From positions 1,676,501 to 1,740,500 of the forward strand of contig BLAL01000053.1 in NCBI GenBank assembly GCA_015698045.1: DNA of 64,000 nt, in the 5' to 3' direction. Positions within the stretch are counted from its first letter, which is position 1, and each line of letters starts with the position of its first letter. Source of the DNA: Rhizophagus clarus (Eukaryota > Glomeromycota > Glomeromycetes > Glomerales > Glomeraceae). A program made the position numbers and the translations under genes. The notes under the pieces were generated by a model. It was not told the origin of the DNA, did not search any database, and saw only the letters and a program-made list of their open reading frames with translations. Of this stretch, positions 1-11,673 are shown in pieces.

Positions 1-2968
1 TAGGTTACGGTAAAAAAATTGATATCAAATCTCTATCAACAGGAGAAAACGAATTTTTACTCGAATTTATATTATGTAACAATTTACCAGCAGCAGCAGA
101 AAAAGAACTTTTGATTAAATTACATTGGCCACATAATATTCCAATTCTTAAACATGCGTGTATTGCGCTTGAATATCTTCATAAATATCATCATAATGAC
201 CAAATAAGCTCAACGAATAAACCTTTATTTGATCAATTACAAATCCAAGTACAAAACATCGTAAAAAATTTTATAAAAGAACATCCCATTATCTTTAAGC
301 TCAGCGATATTAGATACAATATAATGGGAAATCTTATACGAGGAAATTGTGTTTCTATTATCAAAAAAATCTTGTTCATTAATGAAAATTCTGTAAATAC
401 AAGCAAATTATTAAGAGCAATGAAGGCAAAGATGAATAATCATTTACATTTCCCACGTTTATATTCTTGGGATTCTAATTCTCAAAAGAAGAGTGATTTA
501 GAAGTGGCTATCGAATCTATTGCTGGAGTACATAGGAAAGAAACATTAATTGTTGGATATTTATTAGATTACTATTCTGATAATGCGATGCAAGATACTG
601 GGTGGATGTTTACGATCACTCAAGCTTTACCTCTTTTATATGACAATCACTTGGATTATTACGCTAGAGAATTATTTTATAAACCATGTTTTGGAGCGAA
701 GCAATCACGTATCGATGAATCGTTAGTATCTTCATTCGAATTGAGAAAAGGTCAATACAAGAGAGTACATGCAATTAATATTCAACGAGGGCTCTTGAAA
801 AAACCAAATGTTAGAAAGTCAGGATTTTCTGGATTTAAGGAGAAACTTGTAAAAGTCAAAATGTATTTAATACAATAGTAAGTTATTAAAATATTTTACT
901 TTGGCGTCCTTACTCACTCACATCTGACTGTTGAATTGAATAAATTTATTTTTCTTTTACAGTTTACTCGATATAAGAAAACATGATCCATCTGTTATGA
1001 CTAACTTGTGCATGGTTCCGCTTCCAGATTTCTTAGTTTATCCTCAAGGTTCACCAAAAGTAGTCAACAACGATAAGTATTTAATTTTTCGAATACTAAA
1101 AATCATTTTTTGGCCTCGTGAATACATTATATCGAAAGATTCGCAATGTTCTCCTTTCCTTCGCGTGTTAGCACGTGATAACAGAGAGACAATATTTTCT
1201 AATCCTTCACTTGCCGCATTAGTAGATTATAAATGGCGCACAACACAATTGTACTTTCTTCGTCACTCTTTAAAATACATTTTTTTCGCACTATTCTTTT
1301 CATTTATTATGAACATAATTGATATTAGTAACATAATTCATGTTAATGACAAATTTTCACTTAACGTTCGTAAAATAGTTAATTTCATATTACAAACACT
1401 ATTTTTTTATCTTGGGTATTATCTGCTTGCGACAGAATATATTCAGCTTAAACACAAAGGATTTAGAAGATATGCCAGTGTTTACAAATTTTTTGATTGT
1501 GTGGCTGTAATAGTACCAGTATGTTTGGTCATATCTTTAGATTTTTTTAACCCAATTAATTTAGATCTAAATAGTAATGGTGTACCTCTAAGGAATTATA
1601 CGGTCGCAATTTCTTTAACTACTTTAGTTATGTGGATTGAATTGGTAAGGGTATAAATACAAATTTAAATTTGTAACCTAAATTTTTTGATTCAATACTA
1701 AATCTCTTTTTTTTAATAGCTTTTATTATTAAGATTTTTCTCAGGTTTGTAAAAGCATATATTATTGAAGTTATCGTTATACATTTATGTATTAATTATT
1801 GTGATTGTGTTCATAATACATTCTATTTAATCTAGGGCCAGCAAATTACATTAATATAAGCTTGAGCATCATAAGAAGAGTTTTTTATTTTTTCATTTTC
1901 ATGTTTATATTGATCATTGCAATTGCGCATTCAATGTAAGTGAAATTATATAAAAATCGAACGAAGTTTATTATAACGACTTGCTTACGCATTTATATTA
2001 AATAACATTTAGGTATATTCTTTTACGATCACCAAAAACAATAAATCTTGAACCAAATGGCCAAAGTTATGCTATACTTAGTTCTACATCTGATGCAAAA
2101 AATCTTTATCCAGATATTACAATAAGTCAAACATTTGATGTTGATAATGTCACTGATAATTATTTTTCGAATTTTTGGGAATCCATCATGGCAGTTTATT
2201 TTTGGATTAATGGACGATGGGATCAAGTAGACCAATGGAATTTTTTGCCGGTCGAGATATTATGTTTTGGTACGTAATTAATAACATTTTCAGTTATTAT
2301 TAATTTAATATGGAACTGATGATTATTACGTTCTAAATTTATAGTTGCTAGTATTTTGCTTATTACAGTTATGCAAAATATGTTAATCGCTTTTATGACG
2401 TAAGTTTAAACATATTTTATTAATCGTACAATTTTTTAATTCGAATATATGCCAATTAAATTTTAATTTGTAAATGAATAAATTTAGTTCTGTATTTGAT
2501 GATGCAAGGGCTTCAGGAAGACAAGCTGTATTAAAATTCCGTGCAGAGTTAATTTGTGATTATGAAACGTTAGAAAAAGCAGTTAGTAGCCGAAAGAATG
2601 AACGAAATGGATACAAAGAAAATCCTAGATATCTTTATTATGTTGCTAAAGTTGATGAAGTTGAACATTGGGAAGAAAAGGGTAAAAAATATCGTAAGAT
2701 GCATAAAACTATTTTAGTCGATAAATCGGATGTTTTGACTGATGACGACGATGAAAATGTTAGTAGTAGCAATAATAAAGATCGAAAATTATTGCTTTCC
2801 GATGATTCTTTGAATTCCGAAAATGATGGTTTTTGTGAAACGGTTGAAAATAAGAGAATTGTAAATGAAGTTGTAAAACTGGAACAGAAAATGAATGAAT
2901 TACAAAACGGAATGAAAATCTTGGATGGTAAACTTGAACAGATTTTCCAGCTATTGAAATCTAAATAA
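1..2968 (+). CDS. TRP-like ion-channel protein, 3' part of gene (5' end outside window)
   Basis: Seven exons are visible: <1-877, 963-1644, 1720-1744, 1836-1935, 2013-2269, 2345-2399 and 2488-2968. All introns are 75-91 bp with GT..AG ends, and the joins keep frame and match the complete paralogue at 11555-16210 exon by exon. The reading frame is open from base 3, so earlier exons lie outside. The product has a soluble region (HLHFPRLYSW motif), then about six hydrophobic segments, a pore-like stretch (NFWESIMAVYFWINGRWDQ), a last helix (ILLITVMQNMLIAFM) and a charged tail ending in a heptad-rich helix (EQKMNELQNGMKILDGKLEQ). This layout is that of the Ion_trans/TRP superfamily, so a cation channel in a cell or organelle membrane is likely. 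Ion selectivity and gating signal cannot be read from sequence. The family match is an inference from topology, not a database hit. Confidence 0.82.
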
Positions 2969-4143
2969 TTTATTAAATATTTTATGTTTATATTGTATTT
3001 TTCATAAATAACGTATATATTTTATCCTTTGTATATATATTTTATATTGTTTTATAGTTTTATTTGATTAGTTAGTTTTATATGTAACTTATTTTTTTAT
3101 GTATTTTATTATATATGTATATACTGTATATGTGTATTTGCGCGAAATAATTGATTATTTTTATTCGTTATACTATTCATCTATTTTTTTTTTTTTTTTT
3201 GCTTTCTTTCTTTCTTCTCTTCAATTATTGTCCGCGTAAAACATAAAATTAAGCACTTTGACAGAAAGATAATAACGATCCATTTGGAAAATAAAGTGGA
3301 TTCGAAACTAAAACTTAATCCTAATTCTTTTTTTTTTAATTTTGTTTTTTAAAGGTACTACAAAAAAATTATTCTAAGAGATATCGCAGAACGCATAGAA
3401 TGTAAAAAATTGTACAAGGTAAAAGTAAAGATTTTTCGGCTGAACTTACCTATTTGAGTATTTTTAGTCCTATTCATAAATCAGACGAGTCGATATTTTA
3501 ATATTTCGATCAAATTTGACCCATTATTTAGTTCAGTTAAATGCCGACATACGGTTTTAATTAATTATCACGAACACACTAAGAAAATGTAGCAATTTTC
3601 TTTTCCTTTATTATAAGTGCAAAATTTCTTTATTATTAGATCCAGCTAACAAATTTTTATTATGCATATATTACTTTGCAGAAATGGTTTTTTTTTTCAC
3701 GATATCATTATGACATTGCCTATTGTTCTTTTAATATTTGATCCATTGACAGAATGACATCCATTGATATTGCATTATTGACTCATTGTAACTTCGGGCA
3801 TCACTGACTGATGAGTATATTTCCTTGAACGCGTAAGATCTGCACGATACTCATACAACTAAGTAAACTGATACAATAATTGTTAGGCGTAAGTTCGTTA
3901 TTCAGCTGATACTGATGATCACGAACGGTAAACTTAGCTTGTGTAAATTCCTTTTTTTAGACTCAATATTCATATCATGTGTGACGGTTTGTAAAATCTA
4001 TAAATATTTGACCATCTTTAAAAAAAAAAAAAAATTCTCTAATTTATAAAATTATAATTTCTTTTTTTTTCTTTCCTTTTCTTTTCTTTTTTATTTTTTT
4101 TGATATATATTTATTTTTTTTTTAAAAAAAAAAAAGGTTCCGA
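2969..4143. other. Intergenic, A+T-rich; no gene seen
   Basis: The first part holds the 3' flank of the channel gene (ATTTATTAAATATTTTATG just after the stop). Long T and A tracts lie at 3185-3200, 4020-4035 and 4065-4135. The last of these immediately precedes the Sel1 gene and is probably its T-rich core promoter and leader. No open frame or repeat end was recognised. Confidence 0.6.
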
Positions 4144-6609
4144 ATGAGCGCGTCAAAGATAAAACGTTGTGTTTCTAATACCGACGATAATTTTTTAAAA
4201 GAAATTGTAAGAGACTTCTATAGAAAGATTATCGATGAAAATGACATCAATACTTTTGAAAATACTTTAAAAGAATTTATAATTAATATTGATGAAAATA
4301 TTGAAACCATCTTGGAATTAATGGAAAATCACAAAGAAAATAAATTTTGGTTTTCCAGTATTATTGGATTTTTTTATCAATACGGTATCGGTTGTGATGT
4401 TGATAGAAATAAAGCATTGGAATTTTACTTATTGACATTTAATAATAATAATAATAGTAGTAGTAGTAGTAGTAATAATAATCAATCCTTTAAACAAAAT
4501 TTTAGACATTCTCATTCATCGAAAGAAATTTATTATGGCGAATTTGATATATTAAAAAACATTAATAATATGATCGCGAAATATTTGTTATCATTTTATT
4601 ATTACAAAGATATCATTGTTATCTTGAGTAAAAAAAATTTGAAGACTAGATTGAGCGATCCTGTTATTAAATTTTCATTATCAAATTCAATTCTTGAATA
4701 TATAAATATAAATACATCAAAACAAAGTGATTTAGATGATTGCGATCAAAATAGGAAAAATGTGGATAGCGATGATGATGGTAATGATTACGGTCGAAAT
4801 ATTTTTAAAAAATATTTAAAGCTTGCTAAAAAAGGAGATGTGATTGCTCAATACAATTTAGGTAATTGTTATATTTATGACAAGGGAGTAACCCGAGATT
4901 TTAATATGGCATTTGAATGGTATTTTAAATCAGCTAATAACGGGTACACTGAGAGTCAATATAATTTAGGATTTTGTTATGAAGGTGGTCTTGGAACAGA
5001 TAAAGATTATAATAAAGCGTTTGAATGGTACTTTAAATCTGCTAATAATGGATGTGCTTTGGGCCAAAATAATTTAGGAAGCTGTTATCATTATGGTAAA
5101 GGAACAACAAAAGATAATAGGAAAGCATTCGAGTGGTATTCTTTATCAGCTCATAATGGATGTTCCGAAGGTCAGTGTAATTTAGGTTTTTGTTATGAGA
5201 ATGGGTTTGGAACTGACAAGGATCATTATAAAGCATTTGAGCTATACCTAAAATCTGCATTATCAGGAAATGCAGTAGCAAAAAATAATTTAGGGAACTG
5301 TTATCAATATGGTCGAGGAGTGACACAAAATTATAATAAGGCATTTGAATGGTATTTTAGATCGGCTAACGATGGATGTGCTTTAGGTCAAAATAATTTA
5401 GGAAGTTGTTATTATTATGCTGAAGGAATAATACAAGATTATAAAAAAGCATTTAAATGGTATAATAAATCAGCTGATAACGGATGTGCTGAAGGTCAAT
5501 GTAATTTAGGTTTTTGTTATGAAAACGGTTTCGGGGTAGATAATGATTATAACAAAGCATTTGAATGGTACTTTAAATCAGCAAATAATGGGTGTGCTTT
5601 AGGTCAAAATAATTTAGGAAGCTGTTATCATTACGGCAAAGGAACAACACAAGATTATAAGAAAGCATTTGAATGGTATTCTAAATCAGCAAATAATGGA
5701 TGTATTAAAGGTCAAAGTAATTTGGGTTTTTGTTTTGAAAAGGGATTAGGAACAGACAAAAATTATGAGAAATCATTTGAATGGTATTCAAAATCAGCTA
5801 TTAATGGGTGTGCTTTAGGCCAAAATAATTTAGGAAGCTGTTATCATTACGGTAAAGGAACAACACAAGATTATAAGAAGGCATTTGAATGGTATTCAAA
5901 ATCAGCCGATAGTGGATGTGCTGAGGGTCAATGTAATTTGGGTTTTTGTTATGAAAATGGATTTGGAACGGATAAAGATCATAAAAAGGCATTTGAATTA
6001 TATGTAAAATCTGCAGCATCAGGAAGTGCAATGGCAAAAAATAATTTAGGGCATTGTTATTTTAGTGGTCAGGGGGTAGCGCAAGATTATAAGAAGGCGT
6101 TTGAATGGTATTCAAAATCAGCAGATAGTGGATGTGCTGAAGGACAGTGTAATTTAGGTTTTTGTCATAAGAATGGATTTGGAACGGAAAAAGATCATAA
6201 GAAAGCATTTGAATGGTATTTAAAATCTGCCATTAATGGATGTGCTCTAGGTCAAAATAATTTAGGAAGTTGTTACTATTATGGTAAAGGAACAACAAAA
6301 GATTATCAGAAAGCATTTGAATGGTATTTTATATCAGCTAATAACGGATGTGCTTTGGGTCAATGTAATTTAAGTTTTTGCTATAGGATAGGACTTGGGA
6401 CTGATAAAAATGAGAAAAAAGCATTTGAATGGTGTTTAAAATCATCAAATAATGGAATTTCAAAGGGGTATTATTTTTTGGGAAAGTGTTATCATTATGG
6501 TATAGGAACCGGAATAAATGTTGAAGAAGCAGTTATTTGGTATAAAAAAGCTTTAGATAATGGGAAAAAATATGCAAATCTTGAATTAAAGAAGATTATA
6601 AGTAAATAA
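4144..6609 (+). CDS. Sel1-repeat protein, 821 aa
   Basis: This is an intronless gene. Residues about 65-101 form one degenerate Sel1 motif (FFYQYGIGCDVDRNKALEFY). Residues 228-803 are exactly sixteen consecutive 36-residue Sel1 repeats with the signature NLGxCYxxGxGTxxDxxKAFEWYxKSA, and an 18-residue basic cap follows. Sel1 repeats form an alpha-solenoid that usually acts as an adaptor or scaffold for signalling proteins, and the family is greatly expanded in arbuscular mycorrhizal fungi. No kinase domain, signal peptide or membrane segment is visible, so this looks like a free-standing, probably cytosolic Sel1 protein. Between the two Sel1 parts lies a variable linker with an Asn/Ser run and an acidic patch (DSDDDGNDYG). 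The start is the first ATG after a long T/A tract, in frame with no earlier ATG. The partner is unknown. Confidence 0.88.
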   Translation: MSASKIKRCVSNTDDNFLKEIVRDFYRKIIDENDINTFENTLKEFIINIDENIETILELMENHKENKFWFSSIIGFFYQYGIGCDVDRNKALEFYLLTFNNNNNSSSSSSNNNQSFKQNFRHSHSSKEIYYGEFDILKNINNMIAKYLLSFYYYKDIIVILSKKNLKTRLSDPVIKFSLSNSILEYININTSKQSDLDDCDQNRKNVDSDDDGNDYGRNIFKKYLKLAKKGDVIAQYNLGNCYIYDKGVTRDFNMAFEWYFKSANNGYTESQYNLGFCYEGGLGTDKDYNKAFEWYFKSANNGCALGQNNLGSCYHYGKGTTKDNRKAFEWYSLSAHNGCSEGQCNLGFCYENGFGTDKDHYKAFELYLKSALSGNAVAKNNLGNCYQYGRGVTQNYNKAFEWYFRSANDGCALGQNNLGSCYYYAEGIIQDYKKAFKWYNKSADNGCAEGQCNLGFCYENGFGVDNDYNKAFEWYFKSANNGCALGQNNLGSCYHYGKGTTQDYKKAFEWYSKSANNGCIKGQSNLGFCFEKGLGTDKNYEKSFEWYSKSAINGCALGQNNLGSCYHYGKGTTQDYKKAFEWYSKSADSGCAEGQCNLGFCYENGFGTDKDHKKAFELYVKSAASGSAMAKNNLGHCYFSGQGVAQDYKKAFEWYSKSADSGCAEGQCNLGFCHKNGFGTEKDHKKAFEWYLKSAINGCALGQNNLGSCYYYGKGTTKDYQKAFEWYFISANNGCALGQCNLSFCYRIGLGTDKNEKKAFEWCLKSSNNGISKGYYFLGKCYHYGIGTGINVEEAVIWYKKALDNGKKYANLELKKIISK
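4441..4483 (+). repeat. (AAT)n(AGT)n(AAT)n coding microsatellite
   Basis: A trinucleotide run inside the Sel1 gene encodes a stretch of Asn, then Ser, then Asn. Its length can vary in steps of one residue without shifting frame. It lies in the linker between the first degenerate Sel1 motif and the main solenoid. Confidence 0.9.
4825..6552 (+). repeat. Sixteen 108-bp coding tandem repeats
   Basis: Each unit encodes one 36-residue Sel1 motif with no length variation across 16 copies. Adjacent units alternate in type: an ALGQNNLGSCYHYGKGTTQD kind and an AEGQCNLGFCYENGFGTDKD kind. The array therefore reads largely as a 216-bp dimer repeated several times, with AKNNLG-type units interrupting the alternation. 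Confidence 0.9.
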
Positions 6610-8069
6610 ATTTTAGTATTTTCATATTTCTTGGACACGGTCCGTTTATTCCGTTTACGTTCAATAATTGGATAATAAAATTTGGTTATAAGAAGTATTA
6701 AATTTTTTTTTTTATTTACTCGTTTCATAATTACAGCAGTTTATGCATAGATTCATGAATTCAATCTAGATGATCGACAATACCCTAGACCTTTTACAGT
6801 TTCTTTGATGATATTTTTAAAGTTTTTCATATGAATATCGACGTATCGCTATATCAAAGTTTGACTGTACAGATTACACGTAATTGTAAAACGTAAGATA
6901 TTCAACTACCTAGTCGTTCTAGTAGCAAACATTAGGGATGGACTTCCCTTGTTTACATGATTCGACAATTTGCAAGTTAATTTAAAATTTAGCACTTGCA
7001 AAAATCAAAAATAAAATAATTTAAAACTTTTTCACTTAAATTGTTATTTATATAAATCTATTATTAAAGTTGTTTTTAAACTATTATTAAAACGTGTCTT
7101 GAAAGCCCTTCAAATATTTTTTGAACTGGTATATTTTATTCACATAATATAAAGTACTAACGGACATTATAGCAACTCACTTCGCCTAGTTACAACCGTC
7201 GATGTGATCAGGATCGACCTCCATCACCAACCATCAGGTGAATCGGTTAGTCTCTAAAAAAAAATTTTATCGTTAGTACAAAAACTCTAATCTACCTAAC
7301 TTTAACTTCTATCGTTTCGATAAAATTTTCTACGATCCTCCGTGTAAGGTTACTTTAACCCTTTTTTAGTTTACATTTTGCCATCTCTCCTTCAATTCGA
7401 TAAGTCTTTCTTTAAATACTCCATTTAAAAGTATTCCCTTTTGCCGCAGCTATTCCTCTTAGGTCTTCTTTAATTCGGGATATCTGTCTTATAAAGCCTG
7501 GCTTTAATTTATAGGATTCAATCATATTTCTAATTCTTATCTCTTCTAACTTTTTTCTTCTACTTTGCCCTTTAATCCGTCGCAATTCTTCTCTTGACTC
7601 ATTGTCACTCCTTAATCTCCATCTCCTAAACTATTTTTCGTTGTGCCACTATTAACTGTTATGTAGATTTTTCCTGTATTTACTAACGTTTTTCTCACGT
7701 TATCTATGCAACATTTCTCCCTTGTTTCAAGTCTTTTCAAAGTCTTAACAAATAAATAAAATTTAAACCCGTAAGTATTATTTGGGCATTTAGTGCCAGG
7801 TAAATACGGCTAAATGTTTGACATATTAGTGTTTTCCGAAATTACAACCCCTGAAATAATTTCCGTGCCGTGTCAATCATTTAATAAAAGGGTCCAAAAT
7901 TACCCACACTCGGGCTATCGAATATCACGTTATCAAAATACATTTATACTAATTACGTCAGCGATAAATGCGTCGCGTTTATGTCTATTAGTAACTATAC
8001 TTTCATAAATCATACGAATATTCATAATAAAATTGTTATTATTTTCAGAAAATTTAAAAACGGCGATTG
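6610..8069. other. Intergenic; possible decayed coding remnant on minus strand at 7340-7640
   Basis: There is no intact gene. The stretch 7340-7640 is pyrimidine-rich on the plus strand. Read on the minus strand it is unusually rich in Lys, Arg and Glu codons (for example IRNMIESYKLKPGFIRQISR), as old mobile-element proteins often are, but stops interrupt it and no family could be named. Confidence 0.35.
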
Positions 8070-8930
8070 CAAAAAATTATATCGCACTGAATTGAGAATG
8101 GACGATCTTCATTTATATTTTCCACGGCTCAAATTCGATAAAATTTTAGATAAATTGGAGATGTCAACTAGCTACAATCAACAGATTAGGTAAACAAGAA
8201 TAATTCGTCTATAAAACCTTGCCAAAAAGTAGTACCAACAGAATATTTAATAATCATCAATTTCTAACAGATTAGCGAATGGAAAATAAATTTCATCAAT
8301 TTGTAAATTGTAAAGCTATTAAATGGAAAATGTGAAAATGAGTATCTTAAATTCTACAATTAAATTTATACTATATTTGCGTAATAAGGTTTCTTAGTTC
8401 ATCAAGATCTTAAAAAAGCTCTTATTATCGTTCGTTATAGACATTATAAAAGATCTTATAATCAATATGATAAAGATCATCGAACAAACCTTTTTTTTTT
8501 TTTTTTTTTGACAAATCATTCGTTAAGAAATCAATTTTAAATAATTTAATTTTCCAAACCACTGACAATCTCAAAACAATTAAAGCTCGTATTTATGATA
8601 AAATGTTGTTTAAAAGTATCAAGAATAATTATGTATCTCTTTTAATATATTATAGATTGAATAAATCAAATGTACTCAGTTGAATGTTATAATTTAAGAG
8701 ATCCATAATTATGAAGAATGATTCTGATAAGAACATTATTTATTTATTCCATTAAATTATACGATAAGAAAATGAAAAATGATTGGCTTACCATAGAAGA
8801 TCAAATTACATTATATTGGAATACCTTGGTTGGAAATTTGTACAAAAAATAATTTATATTTAATTTATTGGTAACAACGAAAATTATTAATTATTGATGA
8901 TAGAATCATCAGGAACATTTTTTAGGCGTA
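8070..8930 (+). pseudogene. Decayed 5' fragment of the TRP-like channel gene family
   Basis: Reading along the plus strand, several blocks align with the 5' part of the channel gene at 11555. GATCTTCA near 8105 resembles exon 1. An intron-acceptor-like ATTTTAG at 8143 is followed by sequence matching the start of exon 2 (TCAACTAGC, ACAGATTAGGTAAACAAGAA). TTAGCGAATGG lies near 8273, TGAATGTTATAATTTAAGAGA near 8682, and TTGGCTTACCA to TTATTGATGA at 8782-8900. The order is the same as in the intact gene, but the copy is shorter, carries stops and indels and ends where the propeller-like region is only partly covered. It is therefore a non-functional third copy lying between two living ones. Confidence 0.7.
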
Positions 8931-9568
8931 GAATGCGGTAGGGATCAAAAATTACGACCCTACGGAGTACTACATCTAGAACCCACCGCAATATTACGCG
9001 TAGTTCTTCGCAGTACTACGAAAAATCTATGATATATGATTACGTAATTCTATAGCCTTGTTCATTTCTTAACCGTATCGAATAGTTATAGGGCGAATAC
9101 GTAGACGTGTTGCTTATTATAATCGATCTGAATGAACACCAATTTTTATAGATATGTTTGACTGACCGCTGAACGATCAATCTGTATGTCTAAAAAATTT
9201 TCCTGATGATATTTAAATGTCTGAATTCAGGAAATCAACGGGAAAAGTTAGGTTTTTTTTCCTTAAGATATAAAAAGTTTATAATATATCTACATTACAT
9301 ATAAGCACATAAGTATTATAAAAAATGATGTACTGCAACTATATATTGTGTCGTTGGAATGTAGGCCTCACCGCAATTGTAATTACGAATCAAGTGAGAA
9401 GTGAAGTCATGTCATGTTATTCGTTCCATCTTCGGAGGGCTGACAGGAATTAGAATTTCATTTATCTGAAATGAATCCTTTTTTATAGGTATGCTATCAA
9501 AATGTAAATTCGTGCATCTTCAAAAATACCTAAAATAAATTCATCCGTTATTTCCATTATTTTAAGTC
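8931..9568. other. Intergenic; small imperfect inverted repeat near 8935-9007
   Basis: GCGTAGAATGCGGTAGGGATC near 8935 pairs imperfectly with CCACCGCAATATTACGCGTAG ending near 9007. The segment is richer in G+C than its surroundings, suggesting a small foldback remnant. Nothing else was recognised. Confidence 0.3.
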
Positions 9569-10226
9569 GGGACGCATTCATTTCGCCAAAAATCATTTCA
9601 CCGACAAATCAACTTAACGACAATGATTTCACTGACAGGATCATTTCACCGACAATTATTCACCGGCAAATGCTAATAAATAACATTTTACAATAAAATA
9701 ATTTATTGTTCTTTTTTTATTTTTATTAATTTAATTTATTTATTGTCAAATGCATTTTTATTAATTCATAATTTATACCATAATACTGCTTATAATTAAT
9801 TAAATAAAATATTAAGAATATAGTATTTTTAAGAAAAAAAATTTTGGTAGAGTTCATTTGAAAACGCTTAGAATATTAAAAAAAAAAAAAACTTATTTGA
9901 GAAATTTTATCATTCCACTTTAAAGAAAACCGATCAACTCGTGAATCAAGTAATAAATAATTTTTATTCAAATTACGTAACATTTCTTTTATGAGTATAT
10001 TAATAAAATTCTACACAATAAATAATTGTATTTTCACTTTAATAATTGTGACTATGTTATTTTCACAATAAAAATTATTAAACACAGATAGATACTAAAT
10101 TAAAGATCGTGACTATGTAATTATTAACTAGAGTAAAAAATTATAATTCAGTGAAGTGACTTCCGGCGAACTCTCTGTCGGTAAATTGACTGTCGGGGAA
10201 ATAATTGTCGGTGAAATAAACTGAAC
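9569..10226. mobile_element. MITE, ACCGACA family, copy 1 (about 658 bp)
   Basis: The left end starts GGGACGCATTCATTTCGCC and the right end, read inward on the minus strand, starts GTTCAGTTTATTTCACCG. Both ends carry several subterminal copies of a TTTCACCGACA-like motif pointing inward. The interior is A+T-rich with no open frame. The same sequence occurs in reverse orientation at 22257-24300, which defines the ends. Ordered subterminal repeats like these are typical of transposase-binding sites in non-autonomous DNA transposons. The superfamily is not determined and no clear target-site duplication was found. Confidence 0.7.
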
Positions 10227-11554
10227 TTTCTTTATCATGAATATTCATCTGTATTCTATGTGGAAACAGACCTTTGATAATTTCATGATATACACACACA
10301 TTTCTAAATAATATATACTGTTCATTGGTAATTTTGTTGAGATTCAGACGAAAGTCTACAGAATTAAAATTTCTACATAATTCTTTTTCTCGTATAATCT
10401 GTATTATTTTTGTACAAACATCGTTAATAATCTGTTACATGTTACTATTATTGGCCTTACAATTCTATAGATGAGTCCATGTTTCATAGTCCAAGAAGTT
10501 TGTGAATCATTTCTAAAAAAAGAAGAAAGAAATGAAGTATATATCGTTTCTTAACGGCAATTTCAAAAAAAAAAGAACTTATCAGAAAGTAAAATCCGCA
10601 AGAACTATCCCTAAAAAAAAAGAAAAACATTTGCGCGCTTACTAAAAAATTATTTTTCATGCGTACATCTATGAGTAAAATACAAATCTCTTAGGGAAAT
10701 AGATTTTCAAAACTGATGAAATTTATGACATGTTACACATAATTTTTGAATATTTCGGTTTCCGCATCCTGGCAATCAAACCTTTCTCTAGGGAAAATTC
10801 TCGATCGTCACCATTCATACAATTATCGATCACGTTAAACCTAACTAGGTAACGACAATAGGTATATTCGTTCATTGATCATTATGCAATTATTGTAAAA
10901 TTGCGCTTGTCTATGATAGAATATCAGATTGGTACTTCGTAAACGAACTAATTTGAGAAATAGGATTAAAATATAATAAAATAATTTTGAGGATCGACAT
11001 ACACCGAAATTGTGAATGAGTTATGTAAAAATTATTCGGATTTAAATTAATTCGTGATCCGTGGGTAAACTGCAAGGAAAAGAAGATAGACAATCCATCT
11101 CCATAAAAATTTTATCCGAATATTTCCACATTTTCTCCGTGAATCTGCAACTAAGATATGGAATATTAAATACGGATTAACATTTTTTTTTTTAATTTTC
11201 TTGAACTAAAAAGTTTAATTATTAATCATTGCTATTTTAAAAAAGATATGACCATTGACCAGCTTATTTTTTATGTTTATAGGAATCAGAAATCGAATAT
11301 CAAAACATCAATTTTCAAATTAAGCGTTTTTATATCTTGAGATAAGAGGATCTCATAAACTGTGATCTGCACCACTTTTGAAAAAAAAATTTCATTTTAG
11401 ATCGACAAATTTTAAACTCTCCTGCATGAGTGAATGAATAACATATGTACTAGGTGATTACCGAAATTATATTTAAATAGATCACATCCTGATGAATTAA
11501 TTTTTTTTTTTTTTCTTTAGCCATAATATTTAGTTATTAATAAACAATTTAATA
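10227..11554. other. Intergenic upstream of the complete channel gene
   Basis: No gene or repeat end was recognised. A T-tract followed by CTTTAG (11500-11520) lies just before the start codon of the channel gene and is likely part of its promoter or leader. Confidence 0.5.
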
Positions 11555-11642
11555 ATGTCAAAATATTATGTTGCTCTGAGTCAAGATGGACAAGAAGTTG
11601 CGATCTTCAATTCAAGTAAGAATTTTTAATAATTTTCATATC

Positions 11643-11673
<31 letters not shown>

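Noticed and set aside
2029-2235. Minus-strand frame inside the channel gene
   Set aside because: It is antisense to the well-supported pore-region exon 2013-2269.
7814-8193. Two short overlapping plus-strand frames
   Set aside because: The second runs into the channel pseudogene by chance and the first has no support; neither looks like a gene.
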